Below are positions 32,371 through 41,010 of a stretch of 64,000 bases of DNA, piece by piece. Below the pieces are notes generated by a model. It was given only the letters and a program-made list of their open reading frames with translations. It made no database searches and was not told where the DNA came from. The position numbers and the translations under genes are program-made. The stretch spans positions 186,001 through 250,000 of the forward strand of contig NZ_JAKWJR010000007.1 in NCBI RefSeq assembly GCF_022761125.1, in the 5' to 3' direction. The DNA is from Nocardioides sp. SR21. GTDB lineage: Bacteria; Actinomycetota; Actinomycetes; Propionibacteriales; Nocardioidaceae. Position 1 is the first letter of the stretch, and the number at the start of each line of letters is the position of its first letter.

Positions 32371-35130
32371 ATGCCTGGATCGCTGCGTCGTTCGGTTCCC
32401 GTCGGTGTCGTCGCGCTGGTCGCGGGATCTGTGGCGCTGGTCGCGCCGGCTCCCGTGCAGGCGGCCACGGTGCCGGTCTCGACGTTCGCGGCCCTGAGCA
32501 CCGCGCTCGACCTGCCCTGTGCGGCGGACAAGGTCGTCGTCCTCGGGTCCTCGATCAGCGAGCCGGCCCAGGAGCTCGCGGCCGCCTGCAACGTGACCCT
32601 CGACCTGAACGGTCACCACCTCGCGGTCCGCAACCTCGTCATGGAGTCCGGCATGATCCTGACCGACGAGAGCTCGGGCGGTTCGCCGGGGACGTTGACC
32701 GCTGACGCGAGCGGCGAGCCGGGCCTCGACGGCGTGCTCGCGGGAGGCGTGACGTTCGTGGTCACCGGTCGCGCCAACCTCACGGCGATCGGCGGCCCCG
32801 CAGCCCCCGGCGCTGCCGGCGCCAACGGCTTGCTGATCGGCGCTCCCGGTGATCCGGGGGCGGCCGGGAGCGACAGCGTGACGCCGGGGGGCTCCGGCGG
32901 TACTGGAGGTGCCGGTCTGTTCGGCAGCGGCGGGGCCGGCGGGAGCGGAGGCGACGGCGGTGGTACCGGCGGGGCCGGCATCTCGGCTGGCACCCTCCAG
33001 TTCGACAGCAGCGGGCTCCTCGTCGGGACCGGCGGGGCCGGCGGGACCGGCGGGCCCGGGGGTGGTGGGACTCTCGGTGGTGTCGGAGGAGCCGGGGGGC
33101 AGGGCGGGAACGGAGGCGCCGGCCGCGGGTTCGGCTTCGCCAACCCGGGTGGCCTCGGCGGTGCCGGAGGCACCGGTGGTCTCGCCGGCACCGGTGGGCA
33201 GGGCGGACCGGGCGGAGCCGGCGGTCACGGTGGTGACGGCGGTGTCGGCATCGACGGCGACACGATCGTCGTGGGCGGATCCGGGACGATCGTCGCGACG
33301 GGTGGCGACGGGGGCTCGGGTGGTCTCGCCGGTGCCGGCGGCAGCGGCGGTGCGGGCGGTGCGGGTGGTGCGGGTGGCCACGGTGGCGATGGCGGGACAG
33401 GCAACGTGGCTCGCGGCGGCGACGGCGGGGTAGGTCGGCCCGGCGGGCCAGGAGGCGACGGTGGCGTAGGAGGCGACGGTGGCGCCGGAGGCATAGGTGG
33501 CGACGGTGGTGCCGGGATCGACGGCGGCACGGTCTCGCTCGGTGGAGTCGGGACCGTTCTCGCGACTGCAGGAGCCGGTGGCTCCGGGGGAGCGGGCGGC
33601 GCTGCCGGCCACGGCGGCGCCGGTGGCGCGGGTGGCCTCGGTGGCGCCGGCGGCCATGGTGGTTCCGGGGACGTGGGCGAGCTCGGCGGGACCGGTGGCG
33701 CAGGCGGCGTCGGTGGCGTCGGAGGTGGTGGCGCTGCCGGTGGTGGCGCCGGTGTCGGCGGCGACGGTGGTGTCGGTGGCACCGGGGTCGACGGTGCCGC
33801 GGTTGCGGTCGCGAACCCCGCGTCGGTGACGGCGACCGGTGGCGCAGGCGGGACCGGGGGCTCCGGCGGAGCCACCGGCAGCGACGGCGCCGACCCTGGG
33901 GTCGACGGGAGCGTCGGTGGCGCCGGGAACATGCCTGCCGGGTCGGCCGGTGGCGCCGGCGGCGCAGGAGGATCCGGTGGTGCCGGCGGCGTCGGGGGCG
34001 ACGACCTCGACGGAGGTGATCCTGGCGCCGATGGTTCCGACGGAGCAGCGCACGACCCCTGGACGGTTCTCCAGACGCAGAGCATCGTGTTCACGTCCAC
34101 CCCGCCGTCCGACGTGCGTGTCGGCGACACCTACCTCGTCACCGCCGCCGGGGGCGGTTCGGGCAACCCGGTGACGTTCACGATCGCGGCCGGCTCGAGC
34201 GGACGGTGCTCGGTCGCCGGCTCCCTGGTGACGTTCCACCGCGGCGGCAGCTGCGAGGTCGTGGCGAACCAGGCGGGCGACGACGACCACGCGGTCGCAC
34301 CGCCGGTGTCGCAGACGATCGTCGTACGTCGTACCTCTCAGGTCATCACCTTCACGTCCGTTCCGCCGAGTCGTGCGCACGTGGGCGACGCGTACGAGGT
34401 CGCCGCGACCGGCGGCGGGTCCGGCAGCCCGGTCACCTTCGCGATCGACCCCGCCAGCGACGACGTGTGCTCGATCGACGGCACGACGGTCACGTTCGAC
34501 GCGCTGGGGCAGTGCCGCGTGCTCGCCGACCAGGCGGGCAACGCCGACTACTACCCGGCGGCCCAGACACCGCAGGTGATTGCGGTCGGCGTACCCGTCG
34601 TGGATCCCACGATCACGGCGACGGTCACCTCGGGCGCGACGCCGCACCACGGATGGCACCGCACGCCGGTGCACGTCGCCTTCACGTGCACCACGGGGAG
34701 CGCCCCGCTGGCGTCGCCGTGCCCGGCTGCGGTGGTGCTCGACGAGGACGGTTCCGACCAGTCGGTGACGCGCGGGATCACGGCGACCGACGGCGGCACG
34801 GCGCAGCTCGTCGTGGCTGGGATCAACATCGACCAGCAGGACCCGGGCGTCGAGGTGACCGGTGTCGTGACCGGTGCCGCCTACCGGCACCTGCGTGACG
34901 TCGGGTGCGAGGCGACCGACGAGCTCTCCGGTGCCCAGTGGTGTCGGACCCGCACCAAGGCCGCCACCGTGGCAGGCACGCGAGGTCGCCTGGTCAAGGT
35001 GCGGTACCAGGCGGTCGGTGCCGACGTCGCTGACAACCGGACGAAGGTGCGCGGCTGGTACTTCGTGCGGAACCGCGGTGGAGCGCCGGTGCCGGGAATC
35101 GGCGCGGGCTGGAGCGACTGGGTCAGCTGA
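32371..35130 (+). CDS. Large secreted glycine-rich repeat protein with Ig-like modules
   Basis: A 919-residue exported protein. After a signal peptide (about 1-31, ending PVQA) comes a domain of about 120 residues resembling the start of a right-handed beta-helix (LDLNGHHLAVRNLVME). Residues about 150-560 are dense GGxGG repeats (GGAGGSGGDGG, GGTGGAG) like mycobacterial PE_PGRS domains or collagen-like segments, interrupted by short strands such as GTIVATGGDGG. Two tandem Ig-like modules follow (ITFTSxPP..VGDxYxVxAxGGGSGxPVTF, about 570-750). A cysteine-containing C-terminal region ends in GWSDWVS. There is no sorting signal or anchor. Confidence 0.75.
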   Translation: MPGSLRRSVPVGVVALVAGSVALVAPAPVQAATVPVSTFAALSTALDLPCAADKVVVLGSSISEPAQELAAACNVTLDLNGHHLAVRNLVMESGMILTDESSGGSPGTLTADASGEPGLDGVLAGGVTFVVTGRANLTAIGGPAAPGAAGANGLLIGAPGDPGAAGSDSVTPGGSGGTGGAGLFGSGGAGGSGGDGGGTGGAGISAGTLQFDSSGLLVGTGGAGGTGGPGGGGTLGGVGGAGGQGGNGGAGRGFGFANPGGLGGAGGTGGLAGTGGQGGPGGAGGHGGDGGVGIDGDTIVVGGSGTIVATGGDGGSGGLAGAGGSGGAGGAGGAGGHGGDGGTGNVARGGDGGVGRPGGPGGDGGVGGDGGAGGIGGDGGAGIDGGTVSLGGVGTVLATAGAGGSGGAGGAAGHGGAGGAGGLGGAGGHGGSGDVGELGGTGGAGGVGGVGGGGAAGGGAGVGGDGGVGGTGVDGAAVAVANPASVTATGGAGGTGGSGGATGSDGADPGVDGSVGGAGNMPAGSAGGAGGAGGSGGAGGVGGDDLDGGDPGADGSDGAAHDPWTVLQTQSIVFTSTPPSDVRVGDTYLVTAAGGGSGNPVTFTIAAGSSGRCSVAGSLVTFHRGGSCEVVANQAGDDDHAVAPPVSQTIVVRRTSQVITFTSVPPSRAHVGDAYEVAATGGGSGSPVTFAIDPASDDVCSIDGTTVTFDALGQCRVLADQAGNADYYPAAQTPQVIAVGVPVVDPTITATVTSGATPHHGWHRTPVHVAFTCTTGSAPLASPCPAAVVLDEDGSDQSVTRGITATDGGTAQLVVAGINIDQQDPGVEVTGVVTGAAYRHLRDVGCEATDELSGAQWCRTRTKAATVAGTRGRLVKVRYQAVGADVADNRTKVRGWYFVRNRGGAPVPGIGAGWSDWVS

Positions 35131-35132
35131 CC

Positions 35133-35786
35133 TCAGTCCGCCTCGGGGCTCCACTCCTTCTTGGCGACCAGCAGGCCGTCGCCGACGGGGAGGAGCACCG
35201 GCACGAGGTCGTCGCGGTCGGCGACCTGGCGACCGAGCTCGCGGATCGCGACGGTGTTCTCGTCGCGCTGCGCGGGGTCGGCGACCCGGTCGTGCCAGAG
35301 CGCGTTGTCGAACGCGACCACGCCGCCGGGGCGCAGCAGCCGCAGCGCCTCGTGGAGGTAGGCGGAGTACTCCGCCTTGTCGCCGTCGCAGAAGACCACG
35401 TCGTAGTGACCGTCGGTGAGCCGGGGGAGCACGTCGAGCGCGGCGCCGGCGATGGTGCGGACCCGCTGGCTGGCGATGCCGCCCTCGGTGAAGGTCTGCC
35501 GGGCCAGGCGCTGGTGCTCGGCCTCGATGTCGACGGTGGTGAGCACGCCGTCGGAGCGCATGCCGCGCAGCAGCCAGAGCCCGGAGACGCCGGTACCGGT
35601 GCCGATCTCGACGACCGCCCGGGCCTCCAGCACCGAGGTGAGGAAGCGGAGGGCGGCGCCACCGCCGGAGCCGATCGGCACGACGCCGACCTCCTCCGAG
35701 CGCGACCGAGCCGCGACCAGCACGTCGTCCTCGGCGACGAACTGCTCGGCGTAGGACCAGCTGGTGGGCTTGATCGGCGTGGTGAT
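35133..35786 (-). CDS. SAM-dependent O-methyltransferase family 3
   Basis: A class I methyltransferase with [20 protein letters not shown] (motif I), [23 protein letters not shown] (metal/SAM site) and [11 protein letters not shown], as in the family 3 O-methyltransferases. The first canonical start is GTG at 35723 (196 residues), but the frame continues upstream with [21 protein letters not shown], which looks like the family N terminus. It begins at an ATC codon exactly five bases after a perfect AGGAGG (35797-35792). I therefore extend the gene to that ATC (217 residues). It is divergent from sigE, as its homologue is in mycobacteria. Confidence 0.85.
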   Translation of the reverse strand: MTTPIKPTSWSYAEQFVAEDDVLVAARSRSEEVGVVPIGSGGGAALRFLTSVLEARAVVEIGTGTGVSGLWLLRGMRSDGVLTTVDIEAEHQRLARQTFTEGGIASQRVRTIAGAALDVLPRLTDGHYDVVFCDGDKAEYSAYLHEALRLLRPGGVVAFDNALWHDRVADPAQRDENTVAIRELGRQVADRDDLVPVLLPVGDGLLVAKKEWSPEAD

Positions 35787-35855
35787 GGTGGCCTCCTGGG
35801 GCGGACGTGCGGAACCACCGTATCCCCGGCGCTCGTCGTACTCGTGGTGGCGCGC

Positions 35856-35883
35856 GGGAACACCGGCCCGCCACTGATCGTTG
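35856..35883 (+). promoter_or_regulatory. ECF-type promoter of sigE
   Basis: GGGAAC (35856-35861), a 17-bp spacer and CGTTG (35879-35883) match the GGAAC-N16/17-CGTT form recognised by SigE/SigW-like ECF factors. It would start transcription about 85 bases before the sigE ATG, consistent with autoregulation. Confidence 0.65.
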
Positions 35884-35974
35884 GTCCCGACGTAAGCAGC
35901 CCGTACCCGGGCTCAGGAAACTCTCAGTGAAGGTTCGTAGGTTGAGGAAGAGCAAGCGAGTCGAGGAGGCTCCC

Positions 35975-36565
35975 ATGGACGACGCACAGGCGAGCACCGC
36001 CGCCGGCGTTCCGTCGTGGGAGGAGATCGTCGAGCAGCACTCCGACCGGGTCTACCGCCTCGCCTACCGGCTGACCGGCAACCGGCACGACGCCGAGGAC
36101 CTCACCCAGGAGGTGTTCGTCCGCGTGTTCCGCTCGCTGTCGACCTACACCCCGGGCACGTTCGAGGGCTGGCTCCACCGGATCACCACGAACCTCTTCC
36201 TCGACCAGGCGCGCCGCAAGCAGCGGATCCGCTTCGACGCCCTCTCCGACGAGCGCGCCGACCGGCTCACCAGCACGTCGCCGACCCCGGATGCGGCGTA
36301 CGTCGACCGCACCTTCGACGACGACGTCGAGCAGGCCCTGTCCACCCTCCCGCCGGACTTCCGCGCCGCGGTCGTGCTGTGCGACGTCGAGGGCCTCAGC
36401 TACGAGGAGATCGCGGAGATCCTCGGCGCCAAGCTCGGCACCGTGCGCTCCCGCATCCACCGCGGCCGCGCCATGCTCCGCTCCGCGCTCGCGCACCGCG
36501 CGCCCAGCGCCGGACGGGCCCGGTACGCCGGCCCGCTGCTGTCCGGACAGGGCTCGGCGTCGTGA
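35975..36565 (+). CDS. sigE: ECF RNA polymerase sigma factor SigE
   Basis: A 196-residue ECF sigma factor with region 2 ([30 protein letters not shown], about 24-90) and region 4 ([36 protein letters not shown], about 128-178). It is the SigE-type envelope-stress factor: the order methyltransferase / sigE - anti-sigma - htrA is the same as in mycobacteria. GAGGAGG six bases before the ATG fixes the start. The last bases overlap the anti-sigma gene start. An ECF-like promoter upstream suggests it drives itself. Confidence 0.92.
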   Translation: MDDAQASTAAGVPSWEEIVEQHSDRVYRLAYRLTGNRHDAEDLTQEVFVRVFRSLSTYTPGTFEGWLHRITTNLFLDQARRKQRIRFDALSDERADRLTSTSPTPDAAYVDRTFDDDVEQALSTLPPDFRAAVVLCDVEGLSYEEIAEILGAKLGTVRSRIHRGRAMLRSALAHRAPSAGRARYAGPLLSGQGSAS

Positions 36566-37038
36566 TGGGCCACCTCGGGACCCGCACCAGCGCGCTGCTG
36601 GACGGCCAGCTGTCCCCGGAGGAGACCGAGCGCGCGTGGGCGCACGTCCACTCGTGCCACGCCTGCCGCGACCTCGTCGAGCGCGAGGGCTGGGTGAAGA
36701 CCCGCCTGGCCGGCCTCTCCTTCGAGGTCGCCACCCCGTCCACCCCGGACTGGCTCAAGGGCTCCCTGATGGGCGCCTGCGAGCACGGCCCGCCGGGCGA
36801 CGTCTACCTGCAGACGAACCACATCGACCACCGGCGCCGCAACGCCGGGATGGTCGCGATCGGCAGTGGCGCCGTCGGCGCCGCCGTCGTCGGGGTGCTG
36901 GCCTTCGGGGTCGCCCCGGCCTCGACGCCCACCATCGAGCGCACGCCTCCGGCGTCGATCACGCAGTCCGACACCCGGCCCACGCCCGTGGCCGTGCAGC
37001 CGAGCGCGCTGGTGCGCGCCGGCAAGCACCGGCGCTGA
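36565..37038 (+). CDS. rseA: Anti-sigma factor RseA-like (zinc-binding)
   Basis: A 157-residue protein with an N-terminal ZAS-type zinc motif H27-x3-C31-xx-C34 (HVHSCHACRDL), which clamps an ECF sigma factor, then a single membrane helix (about 94-116) and a 40-residue external proline-threonine-rich tail. That makes it a membrane-anchored anti-SigE. It overlaps sigE by one base (TGATG), typical of a coupled sigma/anti-sigma pair. Confidence 0.88.
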   Translation: MGHLGTRTSALLDGQLSPEETERAWAHVHSCHACRDLVEREGWVKTRLAGLSFEVATPSTPDWLKGSLMGACEHGPPGDVYLQTNHIDHRRRNAGMVAIGSGAVGAAVVGVLAFGVAPASTPTIERTPPASITQSDTRPTPVAVQPSALVRAGKHRR

Positions 37039-37048
37039 CGCACCGCCG

Positions 37049-37363
37049 TCAGGCGGCGATGGCGCTGGCGTGGCCGGTGGCCCACGCCGAGACCGCGAGG
37101 TTGATCGCCCCGACCGTGATCTGGTCGACCGGCAGCACGAGCGCCGGCGGGGCGTCGTCGCGGGTCACCATGAGAACGCGGCCGTGCAGCCACTCGTTCC
37201 AGGCGCGCTGCTGGTGAGTGCGGTACTCCGCGTCGCGGTGCGTCACCACGTCGACCCGGGTGCCGTCCTCGCACCGGCCGCCGATGCTGGTCGACCCCGC
37301 GTCCCAGGCGTGCTGGGGGAACCAGTCGCCATGGGTCATCGTGTGGGTCGCCATCGTGGTCAT
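37049..37363 (-). CDS. Hypothetical protein
   Basis: A 104-residue protein on the opposite strand between rseA and htrA. It has a histidine- and tryptophan-rich N terminus (MTTMATHTMTHGDWFPQHAW), a middle reading GTRVDVVTHRDAEYRTHQQRAWNEWLHGR, and an alanine-rich end. I recognise no domain. Its insertion between rseA and htrA departs from the usual compact mycobacterial order. Codon use is typical of the region, so I believe it is a gene, with moderate confidence. Confidence 0.6.
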   Translation of the reverse strand: MTTMATHTMTHGDWFPQHAWDAGSTSIGGRCEDGTRVDVVTHRDAEYRTHQQRAWNEWLHGRVLMVTRDDAPPALVLPVDQITVGAINLAVSAWATGHASAIAA

Positions 37364-37440
37364 GCCTAGATGATCGGCAGACCTCGCCGGTACTTGAGCC
37401 CGGCAGGCGTGGATTACGACCCACGGGTCAAGATAGGGAC

Positions 37441-38712
37441 GTGACCCAGGACGACCCCCGGGACGGGACCGAGCCGACGCAGCCGATCGCGCCCATGACC
37501 CCGCCCCCGACGTGGGTGCCGCCGCAGCCGTGGGGCGGCTACCCGCCGCCGCCCACGCAGCAGCTGCCCTACGCGCCGTACGCCGCTCCCGCCCAGCCCG
37601 CTGCCCGCGGCCGGGTGCCGGGCTGGATCTGGCCGGTCGTGTGCGTGCTCGCGCTGGTCCTCGGGGTCGCCGGCGGAATCGCGGGTGGCGCGGTCTACGA
37701 CCGGGTGAACGAGAGCGACGGCTTCGTCGGCGACGGGCTGTCCGGCGTCGACACGGTCTCGGAGGCCCCGCTGCCCGCCGAGAACGGCTCCGTCGCCGAG
37801 GTGGCCCGACGGCTGCTCCCGAGCACGGTGCAGATCGTCGCGGAGTACGAAGGCCAGGACGCCGGCGCGACCGGCTCGGGCTTCGTGCTGGACCGCCAGG
37901 GTCACGTCATCACGAACAACCACGTCGTCCAGGGGGCCGACGAGGACGAAGGCCCGATCGAGATCGTCGACCAGGACGGCAACCGGTACGACGCCACCGT
38001 GGTGGGTCGGAGCCCGGTCTACGACCTCGCGGTGCTCTACGCCCCCGAGGCCAAGGGCCTGCAGCCCGCCGCGCTCGGCGCCTCCCGCGCGCTCATCGTC
38101 GGCGAGGAGGTCGTCGCGATCGGCTCGCCGCTCGGCCTCAGCTCGACGGTCACCGCAGGCATCGTGAGCGCCAAGGACCGTCCGGTCACCACCGGCGATC
38201 CCGGCAGCGAGTCGTCGTACATCAACGCCGTGCAGACCGACGCCGCGATCAACCCCGGCAACTCCGGCGGCCCGCTGGTGAACCTGCGGGGCCAGGTGGT
38301 CGGCGTGAACTCCGCGATCGCCACGACCGGCGGCAGCATCACCGGCGAGCAGTCGGGCAACATCGGCGTCGGCTTCGCGATCCCGATCGAGCAGGTGCGG
38401 ACCACCGCGGACCAGATCCTGCGCACCGGCGAGGCGCGCTACCCGGTCATCGGCGCCCAGGTGCGCACCAGCGGCGACACCGACGTCACCGGCGCGGAGA
38501 TCGACTCGGTCATGCCCGACACCCCGGCCGAGCGCAGCGGTCTCGAGAAGGGTGACGTGATCACCGAGATCGAGGGCCAGCGGGTGATCGACGGGATCGC
38601 GCTGATCGTCGCGATCCGGACGCACCAGCCGGGGGAGACGGTGGAGTTCACCATCGAGCGCGGGGGTCAGGAGCGGACCATCGAGGTCACGCTCGGCGAA
38701 GAGGTCGGCTAG
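37441..38712 (+). CDS. htrA: HtrA/DegP-like serine protease with PDZ domain
   Basis: A 423-residue membrane-anchored protease: a cytoplasmic proline-rich N terminus (about 1-55), one membrane helix (about 58-80), an extracytoplasmic trypsin-like domain with the triad His161 (NNHVV), Asp195 (YDLAVL) and Ser275 (NPGNSGGPL), and a C-terminal PDZ domain (about 330-420; GAEIDSVMPDTPAERSGLEKGD). It handles misfolded envelope proteins and may take part in RseA control. A CAAGAT hexamer six bases before the GTG could be its -10. It converges on the HTH gene with a 3-bp overlap. Confidence 0.93.
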   Translation: MTQDDPRDGTEPTQPIAPMTPPPTWVPPQPWGGYPPPPTQQLPYAPYAAPAQPAARGRVPGWIWPVVCVLALVLGVAGGIAGGAVYDRVNESDGFVGDGLSGVDTVSEAPLPAENGSVAEVARRLLPSTVQIVAEYEGQDAGATGSGFVLDRQGHVITNNHVVQGADEDEGPIEIVDQDGNRYDATVVGRSPVYDLAVLYAPEAKGLQPAALGASRALIVGEEVVAIGSPLGLSSTVTAGIVSAKDRPVTTGDPGSESSYINAVQTDAAINPGNSGGPLVNLRGQVVGVNSAIATTGGSITGEQSGNIGVGFAIPIEQVRTTADQILRTGEARYPVIGAQVRTSGDTDVTGAEIDSVMPDTPAERSGLEKGDVITEIEGQRVIDGIALIVAIRTHQPGETVEFTIERGGQERTIEVTLGEEVG

Positions 38713-38945
38713 TCCGCGGCGTCGGACTCGACGTACGGGTGCTCGTCGACGAACACGCGGGTCTCGGCGTACATCCGTGAGATGTACTCCTCGAGCTGGG
38801 CCGACTCGACGCGCCACTGGCCGCGGCCGCCGATCTTGATCGCCGGCAGGTCGCCGCGGCGCACCAACGCGTAGACCTGCGCGCTGGAGGTGTTGAGCAC
38901 CTCGGCGACGTCGGCGAGCGTGAGGAAGCGTGGGGTGCCGGCCAT
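38709..38945 (-). CDS. Excisionase-type (MerR-like) helix-turn-helix protein
   Basis: A 78-residue DNA-binding protein consisting of one winged-helix domain, FLTLADVAEVLNTSSAQVYALVRRGDLPAIKIGGRGQWRV, followed by an acidic tail. Such excisionase-family HTH proteins (a group that includes BldC-like regulators) are encoded singly in actinomycetes. No integrase or phage gene accompanies it, so it is more likely a chromosomal regulator than a true excisionase. Confidence 0.88.
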   Translation of the reverse strand: MAGTPRFLTLADVAEVLNTSSAQVYALVRRGDLPAIKIGGRGQWRVESAQLEEYISRMYAETRVFVDEHPYVESDAAD

Positions 38946-39045
38946 GGGCCCATCGTCGCACCCCCCCCGCGTCCCCGCGTGGGGACGGTGCCGGTGCCTG
39001 TGGAGGACGGGTTTCGGAACTCCACCCGGAGGCCATCATCACCGG

Positions 39046-39690
39046 GTGAGTCTCGGGACGGTCCCACCGGCCACCCGCGCCGCGCGCCCGGGTTGGCGCG
39101 ATCCCCGGCTGTGGGTCGGCGTGCTGCTGGTCGCGGTGTCGGTGGTCGCCGGCGCCCGGCTGCTGGCCGCGGCCGACGACACCGTGGCGGTGTGGACCGT
39201 GGCCACCGACGCCGGCCCGGGGACGCTGCTCACCACCGAGGACCTGGTCGCGCACCGGATCCGGTTCGCCGACGCCGACCAGCAGGCCGGCTACTTCACC
39301 GTCGACGACGAGCTGCCGGCCGACCTGCGCCTGCTCCGCGGGGTCGCGGCGGGCGAGCTGCTCCCGCGCGCGGCGCTCGGCACCGGCGCGACGCCCACCG
39401 ACGCCGTCGAGCTGCCGGTGGCGGTGGAGGCCGACCAGGTCCCGCCGTCGGTGCGCGCGGGGTCGGTCGTCGACGTCTACCTGCGCGACCCGAGCGCGCG
39501 CTCCGAGACCACCGGCCCGGTGCTCGAGGAGGCGACTGTCGTGGACGCCCCGGCGCTCGACGAGGGCTTCGGGACCGTGACCGGCCGGCGGCAGCTGGTG
39601 GTGGCGGTCCCCGCGGCCGACGCGACCGCGTTCCTCGCCGCCCTGGGGCGCATCGAGAACCCCGTGCTGACCGTCGTACGCCGGAGCTGA
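39046..39690 (+). CDS. SAF-domain protein, CpaB/RcpC-like
   Basis: A 214-residue protein with a membrane helix (about 18-37) and an SAF domain (AVWTVATDAGPGTLLTTEDL ... LRLLRGVAAGELLPRAAL) as in CpaB/RcpC proteins of Tad pilus assembly and in FlgA. The last part (VRAGSVVDVYLRD ... RQLVVAVPAADATAFLAALG) is also typical of CpaB. It is followed, one base after its stop, by a CpaE-like gene. The GTG at 39046 was chosen because the helix then begins near the N terminus and CATCAT lies six bases before it. Confidence 0.78.
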   Translation: MSLGTVPPATRAARPGWRDPRLWVGVLLVAVSVVAGARLLAAADDTVAVWTVATDAGPGTLLTTEDLVAHRIRFADADQQAGYFTVDDELPADLRLLRGVAAGELLPRAALGTGATPTDAVELPVAVEADQVPPSVRAGSVVDVYLRDPSARSETTGPVLEEATVVDAPALDEGFGTVTGRRQLVVAVPAADATAFLAALGRIENPVLTVVRRS

Positions 39691-39691
39691 C

Positions 39692-40918
39692 GTGGCCGAC
39701 CGCTCGCTCGTGCTGATCGTGGCCTCCGGTGCGGCCTGGGAGACCGGCGCGCTCCGGGTCCTCGGCGAGCACCCCGGCGTCGTCGTGCTCAAGCGCTGCG
39801 TCGACGTCGACGACCTGCTCGCCGCGGCCACCGCTGGGCAGGCCGACGCCGCGGTGCTCGGCATCGACGCACCGGGGCTGGACCGGGCGGCCGTCGACCA
39901 CCTGCGCAAGCACGGGATCCGGCCGGTCGCGATCGCGGCCGGCGGCCCGACCCTCGACGGCGGTCGGCTGCGCGCCGCCCGGATCGGCATCCACCGCGTC
40001 GTCACCGACGACGACCTCGAGGCGCTGCCCGAGGCCGTCACCACCCCCGAGACGCCGGCGACCGTCGTCCGCCCGCTGCCGGACGGTCCGCCGCCGGTCG
40101 GCCCGCCACCGGAACACGGACCGGTGGCGGGTCAGGGGGGTCGGGTGACCGTCGTCTGGGGCCCTGCCGGTGCGCCGGGTCGCACCACGGTCGCGATCGG
40201 GCTGGCCGCCGAGATCGCCCACCGGCAGCGCCGCACGATCCTCGTCGACGCGGACCCGTACGGCGGGGCCGTCGCCCAGCAGCTCGGCATCCTCGACGAG
40301 GTCTCCGGGCTGCTCGCCGCGGCCCGGCTGGCCGGGTCGGGGCAGCTCGCGGACCGGCTCTCGTCGGTCCAGCGCGGGCTCGACCGGCACCTGAGCGTGG
40401 TGACCGGGCTGCCCCGCGGCGACCGCTGGGTGGAGGTCCGCGCGGGGGCGCTGGAGCACCTGCTCGAGCTCGCCCGCGAGCAGGGTGAGGTGGTCGTGGA
40501 CACCGGCTTCTGCGTGGAGGACGACCCCGGCTCCGACTACGGCTCGCGGCCGGGGCGCAACCACCTGACGCTCGAGGCGCTGGAGGTGGCCGACGAGGTC
40601 CTCGTGGTCGGCAGCGCCGACCCGGTCGGGCTGTCCCGGCTCGGCCGCGCCCTGGTGGAGCTGCGCGAGCTCACCGGCGCCCGACCGGTGCACGTGGTCG
40701 TGAACCGGATGCGCCCCACGCTGGGGTGGTCCGAGCGCGACATTGCAGGCATGGTGACCGGGTTCGCCCGGGTCGCCGGGCTGCACTTCCTGCCCGACGA
40801 CCAGCCCGCCGTCGACCGCGCGCTGGTCGCCGGGCGGACGCTGGTCGAGGTGGGGGAGACCCCGCTCGGCCGGGCGCTCGGCCGGCTCGCCGACGTCCTC
40901 GCCCCGATACCGGCCTGA
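39692..40918 (+). CDS. CpaE/TadZ-like MinD-family ATPase
   Basis: A 408-residue protein with an N-terminal receiver-like domain (about 1-120, LVLIVASGAAWETGALRVL) and a C-terminal ParA/MinD P-loop domain with the deviant Walker motif GPAGAPGRTTVAIG (about 156-169) and ILVDADPYGG. This architecture is that of CpaE/TadZ, which positions Tad pilus machinery in the cell. With the CpaB-like gene it makes a two-gene unit, but no CpaF ATPase, TadB/C or pilin gene is seen nearby. Confidence 0.78.
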   Translation: MADRSLVLIVASGAAWETGALRVLGEHPGVVVLKRCVDVDDLLAAATAGQADAAVLGIDAPGLDRAAVDHLRKHGIRPVAIAAGGPTLDGGRLRAARIGIHRVVTDDDLEALPEAVTTPETPATVVRPLPDGPPPVGPPPEHGPVAGQGGRVTVVWGPAGAPGRTTVAIGLAAEIAHRQRRTILVDADPYGGAVAQQLGILDEVSGLLAAARLAGSGQLADRLSSVQRGLDRHLSVVTGLPRGDRWVEVRAGALEHLLELAREQGEVVVDTGFCVEDDPGSDYGSRPGRNHLTLEALEVADEVLVVGSADPVGLSRLGRALVELRELTGARPVHVVVNRMRPTLGWSERDIAGMVTGFARVAGLHFLPDDQPAVDRALVAGRTLVEVGETPLGRALGRLADVLAPIPA

Positions 40919-41010
40919 ACGCGTCCGAAATCGGGTGTCCGGATCCACTCATAGGTGGCCCTTACCTGCCGATTTCTGTCTCCGTGTGGCACCTAGACGA
41001 TCTCGAGCCG

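Noticed and set aside
35916..35943. A second ECF-like promoter (GGAAAC ... GGTTG) just before sigE
   Set aside because: The -35 is imperfect and the spacing is poorer than that of GGGAAC-N17-CGTTG upstream, which I prefer.
38709..38945. The excisionase-type HTH gene as a sign of an integrated element
   Set aside because: No integrase, att-like repeats, tRNA or phage genes are nearby, and such stand-alone HTH proteins are common chromosomal regulators in actinomycetes.
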